Assembly: GCF_900100625.1 (NCBI RefSeq)
Contig: NZ_FMTY01000005.1
Coordinates: forward strand, 1-64,000
Direction: 5' to 3'
Length of the DNA stretch: 64,000 nucleotides
Source of the DNA: Flavobacterium saliperosum
Lineage (GTDB): Bacteria > Bacteroidota > Bacteroidia > Flavobacteriales > Flavobacteriaceae
Below are positions 1-10,079 of the stretch, piece after piece; positions within the stretch are counted from its first letter, which is position 1; each line of letters starts with the position of its first letter. The notes under the pieces are model-generated. The model did not search any database and was not told the origin of the DNA. It saw only the letters and a program-made list of their open reading frames with translations. A program made the position numbers and the translations under genes.

Positions 1-2775
1 GCTGCTACGGGAGCGATTACCCCAAGCACGAGTACGGCAGGTACGTATACGGTAACGTACACGATTCCGGCCAGTGGCGGTTGTGCGGCAGTTCCTGTAA
101 CGACCAGTGTGACGATTTACCAGGTTCCGAATGCAATAGCAACTCCAGCTTCACAGACGATTTGTTCAGCTACGGCTACCAATATTGCCTTGTCAAGTGC
201 GGTAAGTGGTACCACTTATGCCTGGACAGTAGTTCAAACAGGGGTGAGCGGAGCATCAAACGGCAACGGAAATTCAATTATTCAGACATTAACTGCAACC
301 GGATTTGTTTCAGGTACAGCGGTTTATACGATAACGCCAACGGCTAACGGATGTGCCGGAACCCCAATAACGGTTACCATAACGGTTAATCCTACGCCAA
401 ATGCGATAGCAACTCCAGCTTCACAAACGATTTGTTCAGCTACGGCTACCAATATTGCCTTGTCAAGTGCGGTAAGCGGTACCACTTATGCCTGGACAGT
501 AGTTCAGACGGGAGTAAGCGGAGCATCAAATGGTAGCGGAAATACAATTGTACAGACATTAACCGCAACCGGATCTGTTTCAGGAACCGCAGTTTATACG
601 GTTACTCCAACGGCCAACGGTTGTACTGGAACTCCGATGACGGTTACAATAACAGTTACTCCGATTCCGAATGCCATAGCAACTCCTTCTTCACAGACGA
701 TTTGTTCGGGAACGGCAAATAATATTGCTTTGTCAAGTGCTGTAGCCGGGACAACCTATACTTGGACGGTAGTTCAGACAGGTGTTACAGGAGCTGCAAA
801 TGGGGGTGGCGCTGCCATTTCGCAAACACTAACCACAACAGGGATTACACCGGGAACCGCAGTGTATACTGTTACACCGGTTGCCAACGGATGTATCGGA
901 TCTCCAATAGACGTGACAATAACAGTTAATCCTGCCCCGGTTGTTACCGCAACACCGGCTTCGGAAATGATTTGTTCGGGACAGTCTACAGGAATAACAT
1001 TAAGCAGTACTATCACAGGGACCACTTATTCTTGGACAGTGGTTCAGACAGGGGTGACGGGAGCTTCAAACGGTAGTGGTAACATGATTTCTCAGTTATT
1101 GACTACAACAGGTGCCGCTATAGGAACCGTTGTTTATACGGTAACTCCTATGTATAACGGATGTGCGGGAGCGCCGCTTACCATTCAGGTAACTGTAACT
1201 CCAAAAGTAACAATGACGGCAACGGCTGTTTCCTCTAATATCTGTTCCGGAGAAACGGCTACTATTACTTTTGCCAGCAGTTTGCCTAACACGGTGTATA
1301 ACTGGAATGTTGTTCAAACGTATGCCACAGGAGCCAGTAACGGAACGGGAACATCGATTTCCCAGATGTTAACGGCTACCGGTAATGTTCAGGGGCAGGC
1401 GGTATACACCATTACACCGGTTGTTAACGGATGTGAGGGAATACCGGTAACGGTAATTGTGAATGTGAATCCGATTCCGGTTGTAACCGCGAATCCTTCA
1501 AGTTCAACAATCTGTTCAGGAACCGCTACCAATATTGTGTTGACCGGTAATTTACCGAACACCACATTTACCTGGTCGGTGATTCATACTGGTGTTTTCG
1601 GAGCGGTTTCCGGCAGTGGTTCGGTAATCAACCAGACGTTAACGATAACAGGCTCGGTTCCGCAAACGGCAACCTATATTATTACGCCATCGGCAAACGG
1701 ATGTACGGGTACTCCGATAACGGTAACAGTTACCGTGAATCCGACACCGGAAGTATTCGGTACGCCTTTAAGAACGGTAATCTGTAGCGGCGATAATGCG
1801 GAGTTCTCACTGACACCTAATATTCCTGGTACCACATTTACCTGGACGGTGAATCAACAAGGGGTGAGTGGTGCTTTTGACGGCAGTGGTAACGGTAATC
1901 CGCAAACGGTAAGTCAGCAATTGCAAACCACCGGTAATGCCATAGGAACAGTAACCTATACTGTTACGCCATCGGCTAACGGGTGTGACGGAACTCCGAT
2001 TACAATTACCTTTACGGTTCATCCGCTACCTACCGCTGATATTCCTGACGGAATGGTATGTGTTGATGCGGGAACAGGCAGTTTGATTTACGGATATCCT
2101 ATGAATACCGGTTTAAGCGACGCGACTCATGACTTCCAATGGTATTTCGGAACGGATCTGACAACGGTTATCGGTACGGGCAGTTCGTATACGGCTACCC
2201 AAGCGGGTCAGTATACGGTTTCGATTGTGAGTACGACCGCGCCGGGATGTTCCAATGTGATCATCGTTGATGTAACGGAGTCGAATCCGGCAAGCGCCTT
2301 AAACTTATATGTAAATGAAGCCTTCAGTAACAATCCGACCATTACGGCTATCGTAACAGGAGGATCGGGTAACTATCAATACCAACTGGATGGTGGGGCT
2401 TATCAGACTTCGAATGAGTTTACGGGAATCTTACCGGGCTTGCATGAGGTTCATGTGATTGATCTTGACGGCTGTACCGATTTGACACAAACGATATACG
2501 TGATTGGGTATCCGCATTTCTTCACACCAAACGGAGACGGATACAACGAAACATGGAATATTTGGGATTTACAAGACCAGCCTAATGCAGAGATCATGAT
2601 CTTTGACCGTTATGGTAAGTTTATCAAACAGATCAGTCCTGTGGGAGAAGGGTGGAACGGAACCTATAACGGAGAACTTTTACCATCAACCGATTACTGG
2701 TTTACCGTTAAATTCAAAGACGGTGTAAACAAAGAGGAGCGAATTTTCAAAGCGCATTTCTCGATGAAACGTTAA
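1..2775 (+). CDS. T9SS type B-sorted repeat adhesin, 5' end outside window
   Basis: The frame is open from base 1, so the real start lies upstream; 924 residues are visible. From about residue 42 there are seven PKD/Ig-like repeats of roughly 88 residues, each with a Cys in an xIC[SA] motif at its start and an NGC motif near its end. A SprB-like segment (YQYQLDGG, GCTDL) follows, then a C-terminal gliding-motility/T9SS type B sorting domain from about residue 839 (HFFTPNGDGYNETWN to FKAHFSMKR). The family is exported by the type IX system and displayed on the outer membrane, often serving adhesion or gliding. It is paralogous to the next gene. The adhesive role is inferred; export by T9SS is well supported. 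Confidence 0.9.
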   Translation, partial: AATGAITPSTSTAGTYTVTYTIPASGGCAAVPVTTSVTIYQVPNAIATPASQTICSATATNIALSSAVSGTTYAWTVVQTGVSGASNGNGNSIIQTLTATGFVSGTAVYTITPTANGCAGTPITVTITVNPTPNAIATPASQTICSATATNIALSSAVSGTTYAWTVVQTGVSGASNGSGNTIVQTLTATGSVSGTAVYTVTPTANGCTGTPMTVTITVTPIPNAIATPSSQTICSGTANNIALSSAVAGTTYTWTVVQTGVTGAANGGGAAISQTLTTTGITPGTAVYTVTPVANGCIGSPIDVTITVNPAPVVTATPASEMICSGQSTGITLSSTITGTTYSWTVVQTGVTGASNGSGNMISQLLTTTGAAIGTVVYTVTPMYNGCAGAPLTIQVTVTPKVTMTATAVSSNICSGETATITFASSLPNTVYNWNVVQTYATGASNGTGTSISQMLTATGNVQGQAVYTITPVVNGCEGIPVTVIVNVNPIPVVTANPSSSTICSGTATNIVLTGNLPNTTFTWSVIHTGVFGAVSGSGSVINQTLTITGSVPQTATYIITPSANGCTGTPITVTVTVNPTPEVFGTPLRTVICSGDNAEFSLTPNIPGTTFTWTVNQQGVSGAFDGSGNGNPQTVSQQLQTTGNAIGTVTYTVTPSANGCDGTPITITFTVHPLPTADIPDGMVCVDAGTGSLIYGYPMNTGLSDATHDFQWYFGTDLTTVIGTGSSYTATQAGQYTVSIVSTTAPGCSNVIIVDVTESNPASALNLYVNEAFSNNPTITAIVTGGSGNYQYQLDGGAYQTSNEFTGILPGLHEVHVIDLDGCTDLTQTIYVIGYPHFFTPNGDGYNETWNIWDLQDQPNAEIMIFDRYGKFIKQISPVGEGWNGTYNGELLPSTDYWFTVKFKDGVNKEERIFKAHFSMKR

Positions 2776-2797
2776 GAATTAACACAATCATATTATT

Positions 2798-2827
2798 AAA
2801 AAGTCGCCTTTGGGCGGCTTTTTTTGT
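2798..2827 (+). terminator. Rho-independent terminator after the first adhesin
   Basis: Stem AAAAGTCGCC / GGCGGCTTTT around a TTTG loop (one G-T wobble) followed by a T run, 22 bases after the stop codon. It separates the two adhesins into independent transcripts. Confidence 0.85.
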
Positions 2828-2899
2828 ATAAATAACAAATTAATTGAAATTTGTTTGACGTTTAGTGGTATAAAATTTAATTTTAATACTAAGATGTGC

Positions 2900-2907
2900 T
2901 ATTTTTG
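2900..2907 (+). promoter_or_regulatory. -7 promoter element TATTTTTG of the second adhesin
   Basis: Exact match to the Bacteroidota -7 consensus TAnnTTTG, 25 bases before the ATG at 2933. No convincing -33 TTG was found. Its position rules out the in-frame upstream starts at 2810 and nearby. Confidence 0.7.
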
Positions 2908-2932
2908 CGTTTTATGGTTTAAATTTCAAAAG

Positions 2933-5900
2933 ATGAAAAATAATTACCTTTTTCTTTTATTTTTAGGGTTAGTACTGTTTGTTTTTGATGGAAGGGCCCA
3001 GGTGAACTTAGGGGTGACGGCAGGAGGGACTTCTGAAATCTGTCAGGCAGGAACAGCGGTTACATTGAATTGTACCTATGTGAATGCTTTTAATACAAAC
3101 GGATATACCGTTTCTTCGATACCTCCTAATAGCCCCTTCAGTACCAATCCTCCCTTTTCGACTTCACTTGTTACAGACGATACTTGGTCGCAGGTAATTG
3201 ATTTGAAAGGAGCTGGGACGACACCATTTAATTTTTGTTTTTTTGGGAATACCTATTCTAAGTGTTTACTTAATACGAATGGAGTAATAAGTTTCAGTAT
3301 AGGTTCGGGTCCGTTTGCTGTTCCCGGTGGGGTTTATACACCCGGAAGTGGTGCGGGTTATACCCTTTCTCAGCCAATTCCATTTAATCCTGGTGCATCC
3401 AATGCTCCTTATCTGAATGCGATTCATGGAGTGTTTCAGGATACTGATCCAAGTAATTCACCCATACCTGCGACTAATATTAATTATTATGTTGACGGTA
3501 CTTATCCTAATAGAGCATTTATATTCAGTATGAATGAGGTTCCGAATTTTTCATGTTCTACTGTGAGACAATCCAGTCAGATAGTGATGTATGAAGGAAC
3601 TAATATCATTGATGTTTATGTTATTAAAAGAAATAATACCTGTTCATGGCAAGGCGGTAGAGCGGTCTTAGGTATTCAAAATAATGCCGGTTCGGTTGGG
3701 TTTACTCCTCCAGGACGAAATACAGGATCGTGGGCAGTTCCGGCTACATCACCGGAAGCATGGCGATTTACACCAACAGCCGGTGCTCCAGTTCCAGTAA
3801 CTTTTGTTTGGAAAGACCCATTAGGGAATATTGTGGGTACAGGCCAAAGTCCGACGGTATACCCAACAGCGACCACTACTTATACGGTAGAGGCAACATA
3901 TACTATTTGTGGTTTGAATTATACGGTATCGGATGATGTAACGGTTACCATAACCGATATCCAAACCGGTACACCTTCTAATATAACGGATTCTGATTGT
4001 GATAATTTCTTTGATTTAACACAAAATACGCCTACAGTTATGGCTTCGCTGAATCCTTCTCAGTACGTTATCAGTTATCACACTACAGAGGCAAGTGCAA
4101 ATGGCCTTAATGATGCTGAAATACCTGCCGGGATGCTTTCTAACTATTTTAGTTTGGGACAACCGATTTGGGTTGCTGTGGAAGATTTTTTCAGTTCTTT
4201 TGCCTGTAGAAAAGTTCAATTATTTAATTTGATTCCGTGTGGGGCAACACCTTCGGTTACTGTTAACAGTCCGGAAGTTTGTCAGGGCACATCAGCAACT
4301 GTAACGGCCACTCCTCTAATACCGGGTACTTATACCTACACGTGGACCGTTCCTGCAGGATTTCCTGACCCAGGCAGCGTTCCTTCTTTTTCAACAACAG
4401 TGGCGGGCACATATAGTGTAATCATAACCGATACGGTTAGTGGTTTGTCAAGTAGTAGTGCTTCAGGGGTTGTGACGATAAATCCTTTGCCTACAGTAAC
4501 TGTTGATAGCCCTACTGTTTGTGCAGGAAATAATGCCACAATTACAGCCACACCAGGTTCCGCGGGAGCATACGTATATTCATGGACGGTTCCTTCTGGA
4601 GCAACAGATCCTGGAAACACACCAAGTTTTTCAACCGCAACTGCAGGTACTTATAGCGTAATAATTACAGATACGGGAACCAATTGTTCGAGTGCTTCAG
4701 CTAGTGGGATCGTTACTATTAATGCCTTACCAACAATTAGTGGAACGTTGTCAGCGTGTCAAAACGCTACGTCACAATTGACGGGTAGCGGAACACCTGC
4801 GACTTCAAATCCTTGGACTTCATCTACAACGGCAGTTGCTACAGTTGATGCAAGTGGATTGGTTACGGCAGTTTCAGCAGGTACAACAACCATTACTTAT
4901 ACTGATAATAACGGATGTTTTATTACAGCTACATTTACCGTTAATCCGTTGCCAACAATCAGTGGAGTCCTATCTGCTTGTCAGAATGCAACGTCGTTAT
5001 TAACTGCTACCGGAACTCCTGCAGCAGCAAATGCCTGGACGTCTTCCAATACAGGAGTGGCAACAATTAATGCTGCAACAGGATTGGTTACCGGAGTTTC
5101 AGCGGGAACAACAACAATAACTTATACAGATGTGAACGGATGTTCGCGTGCCGTAGTATTCACTGTAAATGCGTTACCAACGGTTTCTGGACCAAATGTT
5201 ATTTGTGTTAATGGTACTACTTCTTTAACGGGTACAGGAACACCGGCGGCGGTTAATGCATGGACATCATCCAATACAGCAGTTGCTACCGTGAACGGAA
5301 GTGGTGTGGTAACCGGTGTTTCAGCAGGTGCCGCTACAATCACTTTTACGGATGTTAACGGATGTGCAAATACAATAAATGTTACGGTTAATGCATTACC
5401 AACAATTAGCGGAACGTTATCTGGATGTATTGGGACAACCACTCAATTAACAGGTTCAGGAACTCCGGCTGCACTTAATCCATGGACATCATCAAATGCT
5501 GCAGTTGCAACTGTTAACGCATCTGGATTGGTGACTTTCACAGGTGCCGGATCTTCAGTAATCACTTATACGGACATCAATGGATGTTCTGCAACTGCAA
5601 CTGTTACAACAACTCCGAGTGGAAGTCTTTTAAATTTATATTGCGGACCTTATAATAATAATCCGACTTATCCTAATGCGATTTATATGGACTGGTCGAA
5701 TATTGTCGATTCCTCTGGTAATACGATTGTAATGACTTTCAATTACAGTTATTCCATTAACGGAGGTCCAACCATCACTGGAAGTCAAGTCAGTCCGAGT
5801 TCACTTTATGTAGTTACCAATGGATTACCTATAACATTTACAGTATCGGCAGTTGGACCGGTGTGCGTACAGACGGAAACAGTTACATGTAGTTGTCCGA

Positions 5901-8900
5901 CTCCAAACGTAACCGGAACCTTGTCTGCTTGTGTAGGATCTACAACATTATTGACAGGAGCGGGAACGCCTCATCCGGTTAATCCATGGGTATCTTCAAA
6001 TACAGCTGTGGCAACTGTAAATGCTTCAGGATTAGTTACCGGAGTTTCAGTAGGAACCGCGAATATTACATATACCAATGACGATGGTTGTTTTAGAACA
6101 GTAACCGTAACCATAAATGCTTTACCTACAATTTCAGGAATTAACGTTATTTGTGCCAATGGTTCAACTACATTAACAGGTACCGGTACACCAGCTGCAA
6201 CAAATGCTTGGACTTCTTCGAATACTGCGGTAGCTACCGTTAACGGCAGTGGTGTTGTAAGCGGAGTTTCAGCAGGAACAACAACAATTACATATACTAA
6301 CAATCTTGGATGTACAGCTACGGTTGTAGTAACTGTTAACGCATTACCAACAATTAGCGGAACCTTATCTGCTTGCCCAGCAGGAACAAGTACTTTGACT
6401 GGTTCAGCTACCCCTGCAGCTACAAATGCTTGGACATCTTCCAATACAGCAGTGGCTACAATTAATGCAACAACGGGTGTGGTTACCGGAGTTGCTTCAG
6501 GTACAACAACAATCACGTATACAAATGCAAACGGATGTTCGATTACGGCTGTGTTTACAGTAAATACATTGCCAACAATATCAGGAACGCTGTCTGCTTG
6601 TATCAATGGAACTTCGCTTTTATCAGGTACAGGAACTCCGGCAGCAGTTAATGCCTGGACATCATCGAATACCGCTGTGGCAACAATTAATGCTGCAACA
6701 GGATTGGTTACCGGCATTTCAGCAGGAACAACAACTATAACCTATACCAATACAAACGGATGTTCTGGTTCGGTAACATTTACCGTAAATGCATTACCTA
6801 CGGTATCCGGCCCTAATGCTATATGTATTAACGGGACAACACAGTTATCAGGTACGGGAACACCAGCAGCTACAAATGCGTGGAGTTCCTCAAATACAGC
6901 GATAGCTACCGTGAATGGTAGTGGACTTGTAACAGGGGTTTCAGCAGGAATTGCTACAATCACTTTTACTGATGCTAACGGATGTTCCAATACAAGAGCC
7001 GTTACTGTTAATGCATTGCCAACTATCAGCGGCACTTTATCGGCTTGTATCGGCGCCACAAGACAATTAACCGGCTCGCCTTCACCGGCAGCAGCAAATG
7101 CTTGGACTTCTTCAAATACAGCTGTAGCTACAATAAGTGCGGCAGGCTTGGTTACCGGTGTTTCGGCAGGTACAACAACCATCACTTATACGAATAATAA
7201 CGGATGTCAGATTACGGCAGTATTTACCGTAAACGCTTCGCCAACCATATCGGGAACGTTATCGGCTTGTGTGGGTGGTACTACGCAACTGTCAGGTTCA
7301 GGAACTCCTGCGGCAGCAAATGCATGGACTTCATCCAATACTGCAGTGGCTACAGTAAATGCAACAGGATTAGTAACAGGAGTAGCGGTTGGAGCAACAA
7401 CTATTACTTTTACAGATGCAAACGGATGTTCAGGTACTGCGATTTTAAACGTTTTACCGACACCGACAGCAACAATCGCAATTACAGGACCGTCAACAAT
7501 CTGTAGCGGAACAACAGCTAATATTACTATTACAGGAACTCCAAATACTACGGTTAACTATACCGTGAACGGAGCTTCGTCTTCTGTTAATTTACCAGCG
7601 TCTGGAACTGTAACATTTGCTACGGCTAGCTTATCGGTGCAAACAACATATCAATTGGTAAGTGTATCTACCGGCTCGGGATGTACCGGAACATTATCTC
7701 AATCGGTGGTTGTGAATATTGCTCCTCAGCCTACAGCATTGATCTCAGGTACCACTACAATTTGTAATAATTCCTCAACAACGATTACCTTCTCGGGTAC
7801 TCCGGGAGCAACAGTTGAATATACCGTTAACGGAGGAGGAATTCAGACAGTAGTAATCGGTGCGGGAGGAAGTACTCCGGTTAATACGGGGGCTTTAAAC
7901 GCAGATACTACGTATGCATTGGTTAACGTTATTGCCGGTACCGCTCCAAACTGTACACAGTCTTTAAGCGGTTCAGCTATAGTGACGGTAGTACAAACAC
8001 CTACAGTTACTGCTCCTGCAACGGTTTCTTTATGTTCAGGGCTATCAACAGGCATTCAATTAACAGGAACAGTTCCTAATACCACTTTCACTTGGACTTA
8101 TACTCAAACGGGTGGTGTAACGGGCGCTTCCAATGGCTCAGGAAATATAATATCACAGGTGCTTACAGCCGGAACTACAACCGGAACAGTAACTTATACC
8201 ATAACACCGTCAGTTGGTTCTTGCGTTGGCACACCAACTACCGTGACAGTAACTGTTACTCCGATTCCAGTTGTAAATACCAACCCTCTCGCGCAATCGA
8301 TTTGTTCAGGAGAGACAACAAACATTCTGTTATCAAGTAATAATGCGGCTACAACATTTAGCTGGAACGTTGTTCAGACAGGTGGTGTAACAGGTGGAAC
8401 AAGCGGAACAGGAAATGTCATTGCAGATGTTTTGGTTGCTTCCGGAAATACCGTAGGACAGTTAGTGTATGCTATTACACCAATGAATAACGGATGTCAG
8501 GGAATTACGAAAACGGTTACGGTATCGGTTTATCCGAAGCCAATAGTAACAGCAACTCCTCCATCAGAAACAATTTGTTCGGGAACGAATACGAATATAG
8601 TGTTGAGCAGTAATGTTGCAGGAACCACATTCAGTTGGACGGTTGTTCCTAACGGTGTTTTTGGTGCAGCTTCCGGAAATGGAGCTCTGATTAACCAGAC
8701 GTTATCAATAACAGGATCAACACCTCGTACGGCAATCTATACGATTACGCCTGTAGTGAACGGATGTGTCGGCGATCCAATTACTGTACCGGTAACCGTG
8801 AATCCGACACCGGAAGTATTTGGTAGTCCGGGTACTACCGTAATTTGCAGTGGTGCTAATGCAGAGTTCTCACTGACACCTAATATTCCCGGCACCACAT

Positions 8901-9835
8901 TTACCTGGACGGTGAATCAACAAGGGGTGAGTGGTGCTTTTGACGGCAGTGGTAACGGGAATCCGCAAACGGTAAGTCAGCAATTGCAAACTACCGGTAA
9001 TGCCATAGGAACAGTAACCTATACAGTTACACCATCGGCTAACGGATGTAACGGAACTCCGATTACAATTACCTTTACGGTTCATCCGCTACCTACCGCT
9101 GATATTCCTGACGGAATGGTATGTATTGATGCGGGAACAGGCAGTTTGATTTACGGATATCCGATGAACACCGGTTTAAGCGAAGCGACTCATGACTTCC
9201 AATGGTATTTCGGAACGGATCTGACAACGGTTATCGGTACGGGGAGTTCGTATACGGCTACCCAAGCGGGTCAGTATACGGTTTCTATCGTGAGTACGAT
9301 AACACCGGGTTGTTCCAATGTATTGATTATTGATGTGGTGGAATCGAATCCGGCGCAAAGCGCAACGGCTTATGTTAGTAATTATTTTGAAGACAGCCAG
9401 TCCATCACGGTAAGTGTGGTTGGAAACGGAAGTTATCAGTACAGTTTGGACGGAGGTCCGTTCCAGACCAGTAACGTGTTCCCTAATGTTTTACCGGGAG
9501 AGCACACTGTAACGGTTCAGGATATCAATGGTTGTACGGATATAGTGATTACCAATATTTTAACAATTGGTTATCCGCACTTCTTTACACCAAACGGTGA
9601 TGGGTATAACGATACCTGGAACATCTGGTCTTTAGAGGGAATTCAGCCAAATGCCGAGATTCATATTTATGACCGCTACGGTAAATTAATCAAACAGATG
9701 GTGCCGGCAGGTACAGGATGGGATGGAACGTATAACGGACAGTTATTACCATCTACGGATTACTGGTTCACGGTTAAATATTTGGAGAATGGTGTGGAGA
9801 AATTATTCAAAGCCCACTTCTCAATGAAACGATAA
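2933..9835 (+). CDS. Giant T9SS type B-sorted adhesin with BIG2-like and PKD-like repeats
   Basis: A 2300-residue secreted surface protein. The ATG at 2933 is chosen because it opens a clean signal peptide (MKNNYLFLLFLGLVLF, cleavage near GRAQ) and sits just after a -7 promoter; the longer frame starts before the promoter. Order: an N-terminal beta-sandwich region rich in aromatic residues (to about 300), two PKD-like repeats, eleven BIG2-like repeats of about 73 residues (about 600-1505; WTSSNTAVATVNASGLVTGV-type cores, four of them before a non-repeat insert), two ATIAITGP-type repeats, four PKD-like repeats, a SprB-like repeat (YQYSLDGGPF) and a T9SS type B sorting domain from about 2216. 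The last 500 residues are nearly the same as in the upstream paralogue. Likely an adhesin; ligand unknown. Confidence 0.92.
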   Translation: MKNNYLFLLFLGLVLFVFDGRAQVNLGVTAGGTSEICQAGTAVTLNCTYVNAFNTNGYTVSSIPPNSPFSTNPPFSTSLVTDDTWSQVIDLKGAGTTPFNFCFFGNTYSKCLLNTNGVISFSIGSGPFAVPGGVYTPGSGAGYTLSQPIPFNPGASNAPYLNAIHGVFQDTDPSNSPIPATNINYYVDGTYPNRAFIFSMNEVPNFSCSTVRQSSQIVMYEGTNIIDVYVIKRNNTCSWQGGRAVLGIQNNAGSVGFTPPGRNTGSWAVPATSPEAWRFTPTAGAPVPVTFVWKDPLGNIVGTGQSPTVYPTATTTYTVEATYTICGLNYTVSDDVTVTITDIQTGTPSNITDSDCDNFFDLTQNTPTVMASLNPSQYVISYHTTEASANGLNDAEIPAGMLSNYFSLGQPIWVAVEDFFSSFACRKVQLFNLIPCGATPSVTVNSPEVCQGTSATVTATPLIPGTYTYTWTVPAGFPDPGSVPSFSTTVAGTYSVIITDTVSGLSSSSASGVVTINPLPTVTVDSPTVCAGNNATITATPGSAGAYVYSWTVPSGATDPGNTPSFSTATAGTYSVIITDTGTNCSSASASGIVTINALPTISGTLSACQNATSQLTGSGTPATSNPWTSSTTAVATVDASGLVTAVSAGTTTITYTDNNGCFITATFTVNPLPTISGVLSACQNATSLLTATGTPAAANAWTSSNTGVATINAATGLVTGVSAGTTTITYTDVNGCSRAVVFTVNALPTVSGPNVICVNGTTSLTGTGTPAAVNAWTSSNTAVATVNGSGVVTGVSAGAATITFTDVNGCANTINVTVNALPTISGTLSGCIGTTTQLTGSGTPAALNPWTSSNAAVATVNASGLVTFTGAGSSVITYTDINGCSATATVTTTPSGSLLNLYCGPYNNNPTYPNAIYMDWSNIVDSSGNTIVMTFNYSYSINGGPTITGSQVSPSSLYVVTNGLPITFTVSAVGPVCVQTETVTCSCPTPNVTGTLSACVGSTTLLTGAGTPHPVNPWVSSNTAVATVNASGLVTGVSVGTANITYTNDDGCFRTVTVTINALPTISGINVICANGSTTLTGTGTPAATNAWTSSNTAVATVNGSGVVSGVSAGTTTITYTNNLGCTATVVVTVNALPTISGTLSACPAGTSTLTGSATPAATNAWTSSNTAVATINATTGVVTGVASGTTTITYTNANGCSITAVFTVNTLPTISGTLSACINGTSLLSGTGTPAAVNAWTSSNTAVATINAATGLVTGISAGTTTITYTNTNGCSGSVTFTVNALPTVSGPNAICINGTTQLSGTGTPAATNAWSSSNTAIATVNGSGLVTGVSAGIATITFTDANGCSNTRAVTVNALPTISGTLSACIGATRQLTGSPSPAAANAWTSSNTAVATISAAGLVTGVSAGTTTITYTNNNGCQITAVFTVNASPTISGTLSACVGGTTQLSGSGTPAAANAWTSSNTAVATVNATGLVTGVAVGATTITFTDANGCSGTAILNVLPTPTATIAITGPSTICSGTTANITITGTPNTTVNYTVNGASSSVNLPASGTVTFATASLSVQTTYQLVSVSTGSGCTGTLSQSVVVNIAPQPTALISGTTTICNNSSTTITFSGTPGATVEYTVNGGGIQTVVIGAGGSTPVNTGALNADTTYALVNVIAGTAPNCTQSLSGSAIVTVVQTPTVTAPATVSLCSGLSTGIQLTGTVPNTTFTWTYTQTGGVTGASNGSGNIISQVLTAGTTTGTVTYTITPSVGSCVGTPTTVTVTVTPIPVVNTNPLAQSICSGETTNILLSSNNAATTFSWNVVQTGGVTGGTSGTGNVIADVLVASGNTVGQLVYAITPMNNGCQGITKTVTVSVYPKPIVTATPPSETICSGTNTNIVLSSNVAGTTFSWTVVPNGVFGAASGNGALINQTLSITGSTPRTAIYTITPVVNGCVGDPITVPVTVNPTPEVFGSPGTTVICSGANAEFSLTPNIPGTTFTWTVNQQGVSGAFDGSGNGNPQTVSQQLQTTGNAIGTVTYTVTPSANGCNGTPITITFTVHPLPTADIPDGMVCIDAGTGSLIYGYPMNTGLSEATHDFQWYFGTDLTTVIGTGSSYTATQAGQYTVSIVSTITPGCSNVLIIDVVESNPAQSATAYVSNYFEDSQSITVSVVGNGSYQYSLDGGPFQTSNVFPNVLPGEHTVTVQDINGCTDIVITNILTIGYPHFFTPNGDGYNDTWNIWSLEGIQPNAEIHIYDRYGKLIKQMVPAGTGWDGTYNGQLLPSTDYWFTVKYLENGVEKLFKAHFSMKR

Positions 9836-9857
9836 TCAGAAAAATTTCAATAAAAAA

Positions 9858-9890
9858 ATATCCCGTTATAACAACGGGATGTTTTTTTTT
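9858..9890 (+). terminator. Rho-independent terminator after the giant adhesin
   Basis: Perfect stem ATCCCGTT / AACGGGAT with a 5-base loop and a run of nine or more T, 24 bases past the stop codon. Confidence 0.9.
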
Positions 9891-9936
9891 AAGGTGTTTC
9901 CAAAAAAGAGGGGTTAAGGCAGCGGCATTTGTTTTA

Positions 9937-10006
9937 TAGCCCTGATGGGAGCGGCATCTTTTTGTTCCGATAGCTATCGGAACAAAAAATACAGCGGACA
10001 GCAGGT
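9937..10006 (+). repeat. Interspersed intergenic repeat, copy A
   Basis: Head module TAGCCCTGATGGGAGCGGCA, then a perfect 26-bp palindrome at 9961-9986 (half-site TTTGTTCCGATAG), then ATACAGCGGACAGCAGG. The same modules recur at 13329-13463, 25144-25276, 49252-49335 and 51467-51580. It lies between the adhesin terminator and the convergent aminotransferase gene and encodes nothing. Confidence 0.75.
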
Positions 10007-10045
10007 AGAGGGTTGTTATGAAACACCAAACGTGTAGCTCCTTAA

Positions 10046-10076
10046 AATAAAAAAGCCTCTTTTAACAGAGGCTTTC
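10046..10076 (-). terminator. Rho-independent terminator of the aminotransferase gene
   Basis: Stem AAGCCTCT / AGAGGCTT with loop TTTAAC, followed on the minus strand by a T-rich tract; it lies just beyond the stop codon of the minus-strand gene ending at 10080. Confidence 0.85.
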
Positions 10077-10079
10077 TTT

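Noticed and set aside
109..2022. Overlapping frames on both strands within the first adhesin
   Set aside because: Shadows produced by repeated codons; the frame open from base 1 has continuous domain structure.
5971..7185. Long minus-strand open frames (248 and 147 codons) opposite the BIG2 repeats
   Set aside because: They are mirror frames of a strongly coding repeat region. Their translations are low-complexity Val/Pro/Ala strings without start context, and the plus strand has signal peptide, repeats and sorting domain.
4729..7455. Regularly spaced DNA repeats resembling a CRISPR-like array
   Set aside because: The period is about 220 bases, divisible by three, and translates to diverged Ig-like protein domains; no spacers of uniform length and no cas genes.
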